Assembly: GCA_029339195.1 (NCBI GenBank)
Contig: JAPTJF010000084.1
Location: 102,991 to 166,990 of the forward strand
From: Micractinium sp. NFX-FRZ
Lineage: Eukaryota > Chlorophyta > Trebouxiophyceae > Chlorellales > Chlorellaceae
Length of the DNA stretch: 64,000 bases
Direction of reading: 5' to 3'
Positions 47,201-57,535 of the stretch are shown here, piece after piece. Position numbers and translations under genes: made by a program. Within the stretch, counting starts at the first letter, position 1, and the number at the start of each line of letters is the position of its first letter. A model generated the notes under the pieces. That model did not search any database. It was not told the origin of the DNA and saw nothing but the letters and a program-made list of their open reading frames with translations.

Positions 47201-49375
47201 GTCTTGAGCAGGTCGGCGGTGAAGGCGCCCTCGTACCTGCACGCCGGCGCGGGGGAGGGAGCGAGTTGGAGTGAGGGGGAGTGGGCGAGGGAGTGGGAGT
47301 GGGAAGGACAGGTCAGGTGAGGCACAACAGGGTGCGTGCTGCACCACCTAATGTGTGCGCACACCTGCCCGCCTGCCTGCCTGCCCCTCCATCGCTCCGC
47401 CAGCACACAGCAACACCAGCCCGTCGCAAAGCAAGCCAAGCCGCGCGCAGCTCACCGCGGCTGCTCGGTCTCTCCCTTCTTGTAGATGATGACAAAGGGC
47501 GACTTGCAGTCGGAGCCAGAGCACTCCTCAACCAGGGAGTGGTCGGTGACGTAGGCAAAGTCCAGGTCTGCAGGCAATGGGGGGAACAGCGCGGGCAGCA
47601 GACATCAGTGCCATGAACACAAAGCGCACCGCGAGTAATGGTGGGTGGTGAACGACGTAGGTGCAGCGCAGGTCTGCGCACAGAGACACAACAGCCCAAC
47701 CGGCCCTCAGCGGGTGTCTCCCTACCGTTGCGCAGCTCCTCGGCCACAGAGGCGAAGACCTTGAACTCGTCAGAGGTGTTGGAGGCCAGGTAGGCCACCA
47801 GCAGGGCGGTCTCAGACTCGGCCTTGGCGGCGGCCACAGCCTCGGCGCTCTCAAGCTGGGTGAAGGCGGGCAGCACCTGCGGAAGAAAGGCACAAGAACA
47901 GGGATAAGGGGCAGGTGGAGGGGAGGTCACAGGCTGGCAGATCTGGGCTGGGCTGGGTGACGGCGGGCAGCACATGAGGGGCGGGATGCGGGAGGGTGGT
48001 GAGGTAGGGTGGAAGGGAGGGGGCTGGAGGGTGATCACAGCTCTCCCACGTGTCGCAAACGCTCCACAGGTTGTGGATTTTTTCCTTTTTTTTGTTTTTT
48101 TTTCCTTCTGTCTGTTTTCCTCCTTCTGTTTTTTTTGTGTGTGTCTTGAATTGTGGGTGTCCTGTTGAGGTCCAGCACAGGTCAGAGCAGCAGCCCCCCA
48201 CCTGCTTCTTCAGGTACTTTACGATGCCGTCGGCCTCGCGGGGGCCCTCATACACCTGGCCCTTGCTGGAGTCGCCGCGGAAGATCTGCAGGCGGGGGGC
48301 GACCCGAGAAAGAGAGCGAGTTGAAGAGAGAGTCATAAAGGGGCGGGGAGGAGGGCTGCATCCCGGCGGCTGGGGCGTGCGTGAGTGTGGGCAGGCAGGC
48401 GCAGCCTGACACAGCCTGATGCTGCAGCAGCTGCTGCCAGCAGCCCCGCTCACCTTGAGGGTTGGGAAGCCGGTGATGCCGTACTTGCCCTTCATGCTCT
48501 CGTTCTCCTTGGCGGTGGCATCGGCCTGAACCAATGGGTGGACGTGGGGGCATGGGCAGAGGCAGGCACATGGTGTGACGACGGGGACGGGGGCAGCGGT
48601 GTGAGCGGGCACATAGTGTGAGGAGGGAGCGTGCCAGGTGGGAGGGAGGGCGTCACTTGAATCCAGAGGCCCCTCCAGAAAGGAGCCAGCAGGGAACGGT
48701 AGGCCACGTTAAATGCTTTACAAGCCAGAGCAGAGTGTGCTTGCTGGCGGCGCTCGCCCCGAGGCGCTTGCCGGAAGAGTAAGGGGCGTGCGAAGGGTCA
48801 CGTAGGCAGGAGGCGTGCACGGCAGCTCGGCAGGACGGCAGGCAGGCAAGCAGCTTGCGTCTGGATGCCCATGCACGTGTGCCTGGCACAGGGCACCCAC
48901 TGCACGACAGATCTGCCCCAATTGCGCGCGTCTGCTGGCAAAGCCGCACCGTGCCGTGCGCCCGCCACAAACCCGCACGCCGCCCCCGTCAGCCCTGCCC
49001 GCCACCTCACCTTGACCAGCACAATCTCGGGGTCATGGTCCTTCAGTGCAGTGGCTGCCTTGGACCACTCAGGCTCCAGCTTCTTGCAGTGGCCGCACCA
49101 GGGCGCGTAGAACTGCAGGGCAGCGGGGGAGGCGAATGTATGTGTCCCTTGAGCTGTGGCGGCGCCGCTGCGGCGGCGCTGCCCAGGCGACTGCCCTGCC
49201 AGCCGAGCGGCAATGCCTTGGACGCGCTGGTGTGGCTGCCTACCTCCGCCACGACGAAGGGGTGCTTCTTGATCAGCGCATCCAGCTGAGCCTGACCAGA
49301 GATGGTAATCACGTCGTCCGCATGTGCGCCGGCAAGCAGCGCCACCACCACCAGGGCGGCTGTGAGCACCCTCAT
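44246..49375 (-). CDS. PDI: Protein disulfide isomerase, a-b-b'-a' type, ER-retained
   Basis: It forms and rearranges disulfides in secretory proteins in the ER lumen. Fourteen exons join in phase to 495 aa: 49375-49244, 49112-49011, 48525-48454, 48285-48202, 47876-47726, 47567-47456, 47236-46987, 46647-46575, 46348-46287, 45801-45736, 45424-45364, 45117-45044, 44793-44679, 44379-44246. The signal peptide is [19 protein letters not shown]. Two thioredoxin domains carry active sites [11 protein letters not shown] (Cys50, Cys53) and [11 protein letters not shown] (Cys395, Cys398), with cis-Pro motifs GFPTLK and GFPTLYF. The b and b' domains lie between. The C-terminus is a poly-Glu stretch followed by KDEL. 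In both catalytic domains an intron falls just before FYAPW. The intron after exon 7 contains two extra copies of the exon end. Length and order are typical of classical PDI. Confidence 0.97.
46782..47037 (-). repeat. Three tandem copies of PDI exon 7 end and donor
   Basis: On the + strand 'caccttgccctccttctccg' at about 46984 (the used donor and end of exon 7, LATEKEGK) recurs at about 46910 and 46785, each followed by 'ccagca(c)c..cacc..catc..cgttggcctta'. The two extra copies lie in the intron downstream of the used donor and encode [12 protein letters not shown] sequence. Confidence 0.9.
48079..48143 (+). repeat. T-rich island in PDI intron 4
   Basis: Runs of T up to nine long, interrupted by CC and CTTCTG, form a strikingly AT-rich patch in a GC-rich intron. 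On the sense (minus) strand it is a purine A-rich tract, unlike the C-rich tracts before other acceptors. Confidence 0.8.
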
Positions 49376-49906
49376 CGCGCGCTGGGAGGCGGGTGGAGGT
49401 CGGGGCCAAGATGCCGCGGGGTGGCGCTGCCGCTACTGCGTTTGGCAGGCCGGACTGCAGAATAGCAGATAACACGCACAGAAGGACGAACACGAGGTAT
49501 GCGGGAGCTTCGATTGCCACTTTAGAGGGTGGCAATGCTGTACCTGTACCTTCGTGTACTGCACCCACCTCCTGCCGACCCTCGATTGAAGGCTGACCAG
49601 TGCTAGCAGGCAAATGTGTTCCTCATAATGGTGCCTCCCTCCCTCAACCTTCGCAAATCCTTCGTTTTCTTCGGGTGTCAGCATGCGTCGTTGCTATTTA
49701 CAAAGTGTCAACCGCTACAAGGAGGCAACGGGACGGGGTGCACTTGGTGTGTGCACATGTCACCTTTGCATGCAATCATTGACGAGGGCACAGGGGATGT
49801 CGCACAACTTGAAAGGCCTGGGTGCTAGACACACAAGAGGCTTGCAGGCAGGGCTCGCTAAGGGCTCCACTACTTACAGAGGGGGCCCGTGGAGGGCCTG
49901 GGCAGC
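49376..49906. other. PDI upstream region, no gene recognised
   Basis: It should contain the PDI promoter. Minus-strand TGTAA motifs at 49698-49702 and 49874-49878 are candidate ends for the gene whose stop is at 49907. Confidence 0.45.
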
Positions 49907-51384
49907 CTACACCGCCTCCCCTGCGTGCACCTCCTCCTTGCTCACAACCTTGCCTGCCCCAGTGTCCACAGTTGCAATGGTGCCGCAGGCAGGGAAGCCC
50001 AGGTCATCAAACACACCAATGGCGGTCTCAATCAGCCTGCACCCATGGAGCTCGTGAACAGTGTCTTGTAGTGTCAGGTCAGGTTGGTCAATGTGAGATG
50101 GTGGCTTTTGCAATGCACATCGGACCATACCAAGGCTCTCACCATGATACTTCTTCTGGAAAGCCTTCAGCCAGATGATCTCCTGAAGGGACACACCTCC
50201 TGAGCCCCCCGCCCCGGGCACTCACTGCTGTCCGCCCACACTTGCCCCGGCGCTTACGGCTTGCTACCCTCCCAACTGGCGGCCCGCACACAGCCCTCGG
50301 TTCGTTCCAGAGCACGCACGCATGCTGGCCCCGCTCACCCCCTGGTGGCCAAGGCGTCGGCCGGATCGTGGACAGGGTTGGCACGTGCGATGGCAGCATC
50401 CAGCGTCCTGCCGGCGTAGGTGGTGTCGGGGCAGGGGGCGGTGGTGAGAGCGGTGATGGCGAGCTTGGCCTCGTCCCCGCCTGCCAGCAGAGCTTTGGAG
50501 AGCTGCCCGCCGGCTGCCTCTGGGTCGGCGCAGATATGGGAGGCCAGCTGCTGGACGCCTGAAGACGAAGGGACAGCACTACTGCCCCCCTTGGCATCTG
50601 CGGAGGCTCAGCAGGGGCAGGGGCAGGGCAGCGGCAGGAAGGCCAGGGTGGAGCAACCGGCAGGGAACAGCAGGGGCTCAGCAGGGACGGGGAGCAGGCA
50701 GGGCAGCAGGCAGGAGTTCCAGGCTGTTGCTGCCTGCAAGCGTGGCAGCAAAGCCAACGCCCTGACGAAGCCAGGCATCTGGCCTGTTACAAACAGCACG
50801 CCATCCGTCCATACATCCACCCCGCCAGGCAGCCAGGCACCTTGCAGAAAGCGAAGTGCAGGCCCTCTTCCCCACCCCACCACGAAGTGAATGAACGTGC
50901 GTGGGCCTCACCATACTTGTCGGCGCCAGGGACGCCTGCATAGTCCCACTTGAGCGTGTCCGGGTTGATGGTGGGCAGGGCACTGCCGGCTTGAGGTAGG
51001 AGAGGGAGGCCTACGGGCAGGGGTGGGGCAGGATCAATGGAGGAAGGCCCTCACCAGAGGTGTGCATCTTCAAGAAGTTCTGGGGTGGGCAGACATGTGG
51101 CAAAATGCCCACAGCCAGCAGCAAGCTTCTGCATATGCAGTGCCGACAGGTGTGCAGTCCCACTGGCCCGCGGCACCCCCCAGGCGGCATTTCTCACCCA
51201 CAGCTGTTCGCTTGCGGTTGCGGTGCTGGGTGCGGTGGCTGCATCGGCAGGGGCTGGGTGCACAGCGGTCGGGGCAGTATTGCAAAAAAGAGGCCACAAC
51301 AGTGATCGGGTAAGCTGGACCTACCCTCGCCTTGGACGCCTTGGACGCGGGTGGGTTGATGCATGCTAGGAGGGCGGCGGGCAT
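49907..51384 (-). CDS. Unrecognised protein, multi-exon model incomplete
   Basis: Exons 51384-51325, 51079-51055, 51010-50912 and 50558-50339 join in phase, and 50182-50143 joins 50064-49907 in phase, with good GT/AG borders. The link between 50339 (phase 2) and 50182 (phase 0) fails, so a small exon is missed or the gene is damaged. The product contains LPTINPDTLKWDYAGVPGAD, an Ala-rich helical block (GDEAKLAITALTTAPCPDTT), IIWLKAFQKKYH and LIETAIGVFDDLGFPACGTI, then a short end HAGEAV. It has no evident signal peptide or membrane segment. The start at 51384 (MPAALLACINPPASKASKAR) is provisional. I do not recognise the family. Confidence 0.45.
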
Positions 51385-52253
51385 GGGCAGGCCTTCATCC
51401 GGAAAAATGAGGGGTGATATCTCAACGCTAGTGAGTAGTGCCCCATTCCTGACAGGTGACCAATGGTCTTCCGACGTTGGGTAGCCGTGTTGGCGGCAGC
51501 GGTGGGCAACGCCAGTGTTCAATCAATGCCCCCTCAACTTCTGTTGACGGTACGTGTGGGCACTGCCCTGCCTGAACATGCTGGTTCCTGACCATCGCCC
51601 CCAAGCACACAAAGACTCCTCCCCAGTAGCTCTGTTTCCCTCCGCCAGCCCCGCAACCGCCGGCCACTAGATGTCTTTGCCCACCACATTGCACAGCTGT
51701 GCACATGGGGCCTGCACACTTTCCTGTAAGGTCAACCAACTGCAGACCCTGGCTTGCTGTGTACACCTTGCTGTATACATCTTGCTGTGGACACCAGCGC
51801 ACCGGGTACACACGTGCAAAGTGGTGACTGCACACCTGTTGGTTGCGGAGCCGGGCAAACGGCAATTTTAGCCCGCGCCCCCGATGTGATCTTTTTCTTA
51901 ACTGTGAAAGGTCGATCTAGGTCATCATAAGGGAGGCTTCGTGTCAAATTTGGGCCTTCACGAACATAGCATAGGGGTCAGGGGGGAAGGGAGGGTAGGG
52001 GGGAGGGGGTCTGGACGCCTCCTGACAATGTACCGGGTGTACCCCTCAGGGGGGTGGGGGGGATGAAGGGTAGGGGGCAGGGGGGCTGGGCCCCTCCAGG
52101 CCACCAGGCCCCTCGGGCACCGGACTTTCCTCCCGAACCGGCGCAGGTGTAGGCGCTAAAACAGGGCCCAATTGGCTCTTCAAACCAGTGCCATCGGCCA
52201 GAATGGCGGTTGCAAGCGTCCTTGAGGGGCTGTCTTGGGTATAGGCCAAGGCT
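51385..52253. other. Region with no recognised gene
   Basis: Open frames on both strands lack recognisable products. 51960-52110 is rich in GGGG and AGGG runs. It borders the giant inverted repeat at 52254. Confidence 0.5.
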
Positions 52254-53609
52254 GAGGTGGCAAGGCCAGTGAGGTGCAGCTAGCGATCTGTGCAACAGAA
52301 GGTTAAAAAACCAGGCCTACACATGCAAGGGAGGGTTGTTGACTCAGCTGGACAGGGCAAATCGTTGGAGCCAGCGAGGCGCATGCAGCCGGAGCCAGCC
52401 AGATGCGGATGCAAGCAAAGCAGACTTCCCTGAGGCCAGGGATGGGCGGAGAGCGCAGAACAGACAAAAGAAGGGCAAGCACCGGGTTGGGCTTATGCAG
52501 AAACTGGAGACTGATTTTAAAGGAAAAAACCAAACGATGGGTTGGGGCGAGTTACGGAGCTAAGCAGCAACCTGGGCCAGGATGCAGGCAGCCACAGCGC
52601 CGGGCATGCCGCAGAGGCCCAGGCACAGCTTTGCCTCGAGCGCGAGGACAGGTGAGAATGCGCGCGGAGCAGAGGGAGCCGGCGAAAGGGTTGGATGTGA
52701 CAGGGTAGCATGCAGTTCTATCAGAGTTGTGTGGGACAAGAGTGAACGTAAGTTGTATCAGAGGTGCTTTGGACAAGAGTGAACGTAGATGGTCCGGGAG
52801 GGGGTGCCGCGAACGCAGGCAGCCCACGCACATGGCGAAAAAGGTGGGCGGCCAAAAGAGTGGGCAGCCAAAAAATGTGTTGTGATACAATTGATTGAAA
52901 TCCTGGGATTTCTTGGGAAATCCTGGGAAATCCTGGGAAAATAAAACCCGAATCCCAGGATTTCAATCAATTGTATCACAACACATTTTTTGGCTGCCCA
53001 CTCTCTTGGCCGCCCACCTTTTTCGCCATGTGCGTGGGGCTGCCTGCGTTCGCCGCACCCCCTCCCGGCCCCATCTACGTTCACTCTTGTCCAAAGCACC
53101 TCTGATACATCTTACGTTCACTCTTGTCCCACACAACTCTGATAGAACTGCATGCTACCCTGTCACATCCAACCCTTACGCCGGCTCCCTCTGCTCCGCG
53201 CGCATTCTCACCTGTCCTCGCGCTCGAGGCAAAGCTGTGCCTGGGCCTCTGCGGCATGCCCGGCGCTGTGGCTGCCTGCATCCTGGCCCAGGTTGTTGCT
53301 TAGCTCCGTAACTCGCCCCAACCCATCGTTTGGTTTTTTCCTTTAAAATCAGTCTCCAGTTTCTGCATAAGCCCAACCCGGTGCTTGCCCTTCTTTTGTC
53401 TGTTCTGCGCTCTCCGCCCATCCCTGGCCTCAGGGAAGTCTGCTTTGCTTGCATCCGCATCTGGCTGGCTCCGGCTGCATGCGCCTCGCTGGCTCCAACG
53501 ATTTGCCCTGTCCAGCTGAGTCAACAACCCTCCCTTGCATGTGTAGGCCTGGTTTTCCAACCTTCTGTTGCACAGATCGCTAGCTGCACCTCACTGGCCT
53601 TGCCACCTC
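52254..53609. repeat. Giant near-perfect inverted repeat (foldback), arms 657 bp
   Basis: The left arm 52254-52910 and right arm 52951-53609 are reverse complements with only scattered differences (for example near 52301, 52752, 52791 and 52853). The ends are GAGGTGGCAAGGCCAG and its complement; the loop is 40 bp and contains TCCTGGGAAA repeats. I see no convincing target duplication (only CT on both sides). The arms contain mirrored open frames that look non-coding. It could be a foldback/MITE-like transposon, a palindromic duplication or an assembly artefact. Confidence 0.9.
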
Positions 53610-53747
53610 CTCTGTTCTGTGTGTAAGCTTCCATGCATGCATGAGGAGCAGTGACATTCTTGCAGCGGCCTGCTTTGGGCCTGAAAGAAAGCATAGAGCT
53701 TCAGCCAGTGTGATGCAGGTGTGCTGAAACAACGAATAATTTGTGTG

Positions 53748-56700
53748 ATGAGTGCCAGCTACAAGCTCCTGCTCGTGGAGGTACCTCCGGTTGCACCTGC
53801 CCACCGGTGGCGCCTGCCCACCTTCACCAATGGAGCCTGCTTTCCTGGCTGCAGCCAGCACGTGCCAGCGATGTATCGACAGTGCCGCACATGTCTAGGG
53901 CAGGCGCAAGCAACTCTTGATCGCCCCTCCCCCTGCCTGCCCATCCGCCGTGCCTGCTGCCCTCTATCGTGCAGGCCTGGCAACAGCTTGAGCCTGTACC
54001 CCAGAGGGGCAGATGCTTTGTCCACATGCCACGTGGGCAGAGGAGGCTGCGCCACTGGCCCGGCCCCTGATACAGACTGCTGATGATGAAGAGGCTGGCG
54101 GGATGCCGGTCACTCTGAAGGCGATCCTGCCAATGGCTGCCTACTGCCTGCCCGCCTGCCTGCCTACCTCCCCTCCTTGCTGCCTGCCCGCCTGCCTGCC
54201 CGCCCGCCCCCCATCATGCCTTCCTGTCTTCCTGCCCACCTGCCTGCCCGCCTGCTTGCCTGCCTGCCGCCTACCCCCCAACCCCCGGCCTGCCTGCCCG
54301 CCCGCCTGCCTGTCTGCCTGCATGACCGACTGCCCGTTTGCCTGCCTGACCGTTTGCCTGCCTGCCCGCCTGGTTGCCCGCCCGTTTGCCTGCCTGCCCG
54401 CCTGCCTGCCCGCCCGTTTGCCTGCCTGCCCGCCTGCCTGCTTGTCTACCACCATAAATGCATTCCTGCCTGCGTGCACACCTTCCGTCTGCTCACCGCC
54501 ACCTCTTCCGCTCGCTGTTTTGCACGCTTCTGGCGCGCCGCTCCCGCAGGCAATTGCTTCTTGCAAGAAGCGCGTGCACTTCGGCTCCAAGTCAAAAGCG
54601 CTCGGTGCGCTGCCGCAGGTAGGGCGGCCCGCCAGCCCGATGCCGCTAGCAGTGAGTGGATGACCGTGTGGAGGTGCGCTGTGCTGTGGGCGCTTGGTGC
54701 TGCCATCCGTGCACGACTTTGCGGTACATGCGGCTGGCAGTCACGTTTGCCCCACCTCTCTGACCCCCGGCGTATGTATGTGGGATATCAGGGCCGGGTG
54801 AGGCCCCTGAACCCCTCCTGCCCCTTCTGCCCACGCCTCTTTTCACGCCGCCCCTGTGCCCTCCTCCCTCCCTCCCTACCGCCCGCCCGCCCTCGTCTGG
54901 TGCAGATCTGGGATGCCTCCAACCAGGGCCAGGTGCTGCAGGTGGAGCCGTTCCGCCCCAGGGAGGAGCAGGCGGCGGAGGAGGTGGGCCTCACGGGCGT
55001 GCCCACCACCAACAGCCTCAGCGCGCACTGCGGGGGAGGGAAGTGCTACAGGGAGGGATGCACAACGGGTCGGCCCGCACCACGCCGGGTCACCCTGGTC
55101 TTGCCTGCACGTTGGCACGCCGCCGCCATGCGTTGATGCCTACCTCTTACTTGCCCACCCACCCGCCCACCCAACCGAACCAGCTGCCGGCCAAACAGTC
55201 TTCACGTACCCGCCCACCCACCCACCCACCCAGGCACGCCTGCCCACCCCACATGCGCAGCCTCCCAACAAACAAGAGCCCTGAGAGGGCGGCCCCTTTG
55301 CTGCTTGCTGTGCTTGTTTGCGTTAGAGAAGTAGAGCAGGAGAGAAATTGTCATTTAAATGGCGCCAGTGCTTTTGTGCCTGGTGCCCATGCCTAGTGCT
55401 GGGCACCAGGAGCGCTGAGGAGGTGAGCAGGCATTGAGGGTGCTTGGAGGAGCGTTTGAGGGTCACTGCCGCCAACCTGGCAGCTTTCTTTTCTTTCCCT
55501 TGCCAGAAACCCGACACCAATCTCTGCCTCTTCCCTTCTCCTGCCCCATTGAGGCCGCTACTGTTCACATCGCTTCTGTTTCGAGGCGCTCCGAGGCCAG
55601 ACCGGCCTGTCGAACACTACTCCGGAACCCCTCGTTTTCAAGCGCAGACGCCCGCCTGAGGGCACGAAAAGAACGGGGCCGACACCCAGGTGCGTGCTGG
55701 CACTTTGCTGCCGTGTTTTGGACGCAGCGGTGCGCCCCAACACCCTGCGGCGCCGCGGGCGTCCAAGGTGCGAACGCTCATCCAAGAACGTTCCCTCCTT
55801 GGATGAGCGTTGCCCTCTGATCTTTTTAGAGGCTGGGCATCAACTTGCCCAGCCGACTGCCTGCTATTGTGCGGCAGCAGACCCGTTCATGCAAGGGGCA
55901 CAAGACAGGTGAGGGGCTCGGCTTCAGGGGACCCGCCGTCCCGTGGGTTCTTTTGCTAGCACATTCCAAGACTGCCGGCCTAAGCACAGTTGCGGCTTCA
56001 AGCAAAGTTTGGGTCACATGAGGTGAGCAGAGGCCCTCGAGGGCTCATAAACTGCATGAAGTCTCAAATGAGCAGCCAGGGGCTGCTAGCAAACACAAGG
56101 TGCTTGCTGCCCTGCCGGCCTCCGCGCGCCGCCCCAGGCGGCGGGGGACCACAGCGACCCCCGGGGGGTCAGTAGCCTGTCCCGGCACAGCGCTGGGCAC
56201 CTCCAGTAGATTTGGGTCACCTCACATGGGTCAGGTGTTTATTACGAGGTTAGGGTGTGCCCTCATCAACCCCTTCCCCTTCCTCAAGCCTCCGCCCAGT
56301 CGTGGCGCCCCAGCTGGCACATGCTGGGGGTGCGCTGTTGGGGGGAAAGCACGAGTCGTGCAAGTGGTGCAGCCAGCACTGACACCCCTGCAGCAAGCTG
56401 TGCGAGCTGCAGCCCACTTGTTGATTAGCTGTGCATCATGTGATCGCCCCTTCACCACTGTCTGTGCTGCTTGCAGTGTTTCCAACTTTGAGCACAATGG
56501 CGGTCGTCTCGACGCGCTGGCAGTCCCTGCTGCCTGGGCGGCCAGCGGCAGCGGCGGCGGCGCAGCGGCAGTTGCCACCACGCCCGCTGCAGGTATTCCC
56601 CGCAAAACGGCAGCAGGATGAGGTAGTCCTCGCAACCAGCGCACCTAGCCCGCCCCTGCCTGCTGCTCCACTTCACAACCACGCTGCACTGCCCAGCCTC

Positions 56701-56818
56701 ACCACCCCCTGCCACCTGCCTCAGGCTGGCTCACCCCCTGTGCTTGCCCCCTTCCCCGCCCCTGCAGCCGCGTGATCGCCGACCGGGGGGGGATGAGGGG
56801 TCGACCCAGCTGGCCGCG
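53748..56818 (+). CDS. Putative 5' exons of the gene continuing at 57415 (tentative)
   Basis: Candidate exons are 53748-53780 (MSASYKLLLVE), 54550-54618 (AIASCKKRVHFGSKSKALGA..), 54906-55042 (IWDASNQGQVLQVEPFRP.. to HCGGG) and 56477-56592 (VSNFEHNGGRLDALAVPAAW..). Each has AG/GT borders and the four join in phase. The last ends in phase 1, which does not fit the next candidate exon at 56768-56818 (PRDRRPGGDEGSTQLAA, phase 0), so connection to the downstream gene is not proven. An intron at about 54150-54470 is almost pure CCTG/CCCG tetranucleotide repeat. No domain was recognised. Confidence 0.35.
54150..54460 (+). repeat. Degenerate (TGCC)n tetranucleotide repeat tract
   Basis: About 300 bp of CTGCCTGCC/CCCGCC variants. 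Long frames across it on either strand (Cys/Leu/Pro on +, Gly/Arg/Gln/Ala on -) are products of the repeat, not genes. Confidence 0.85.
55773..55811. repeat. Perfect 14-bp hairpin
   Basis: AACGCTCATCCAAG at 55773-55786 pairs with CTTGGATGAGCGTT at 55798-55811 across an 11-base loop. It sits between candidate exons; role unknown. Confidence 0.85.
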
Positions 56819-57535
56819 GTGAGGGGGGCAGGGCACGGGGGGTGGTGGGAGGCAGCAATCCAGGGAGTCGGGGGAGAGGCTTGCATGCGGTTGAGGGGAG
56901 GCACGAACAGAAAGGGATGGGTGCGGAGCTTGCCCACCCAGGGATGGGGGATGCCCCCCCCCCCCCCCGGGGATGGAGGCAGGGATGGCAGGGATGGGGG
57001 ATGGCAGTGCTAACTGGGCTAAGCGCTGCTGAGGCAGACGATTGGGAGAAAGGGGGTGCTGCACCTAGGGCAAAACATCGCACGGCACGGTGCCCCACGG
57101 CGCTATACTACTTGCCCTGCTCCTGCTACAAACAAAGCAAATGCGGTACTGTTGCCGCGCGCATTCGCGAGAACCGGCAGGTGGCTGCAAAACTGTGTGC
57201 CGCAGCGGGCTGCGCCCAGGCCAGCCGAGGGCCATTCCGGCCCGAAGTGAGGGCTGTGACGCTCGCCTGGCCCCTGCCCGCCGCGCCCGCCTCGCCCGCC
57301 GCGCCCGCCCCTGCCTGCTGCCCCACTTCAAAGCCAAGCCGCAGTGCCCAGCCTCACCACCCCCTGCCACCTGCCTGGCTCACCCCCTGTGCTTCCCCTT
57401 CCCCGCCCCTGCAGCCGCGTGGCCGCCGACTGGGGGATGAGGGGGCGACGCAGCTGGCCGCGGTGAGGGGGGCAGGGCACGGGGGGTGGGGGAGGCAGCA
57501 ATCCAGGGAGTCGGGGGAGAGGCGTGCATGCGGCT
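56640..57535 (+). repeat. Tandem segmental duplication containing a whole exon
   Basis: About 240 bp at 56644-56890 recurs about 650 bp downstream at 57300-57535, including a polypyrimidine tract, CCCTGCAG acceptor, a 48-51 bp exon (PRDRRPGGDEGSTQLAA versus PRGRRLGDEGATQLAA), GTGAGG donor and flanking intron. Both exons are multiples of three. Confidence 0.88.

Noticed and set aside
52336..53560. Mirrored open frames in the two arms of the palindrome
   Set aside because: They exist twice because the arms are reverse complements; composition is not protein-like and no motif is present.
54177..55136. 319-codon Cys/Leu/Pro-rich open frame
   Set aside because: Its first third is translation of the TGCC repeat and the rest passes through splice borders; no real protein character.
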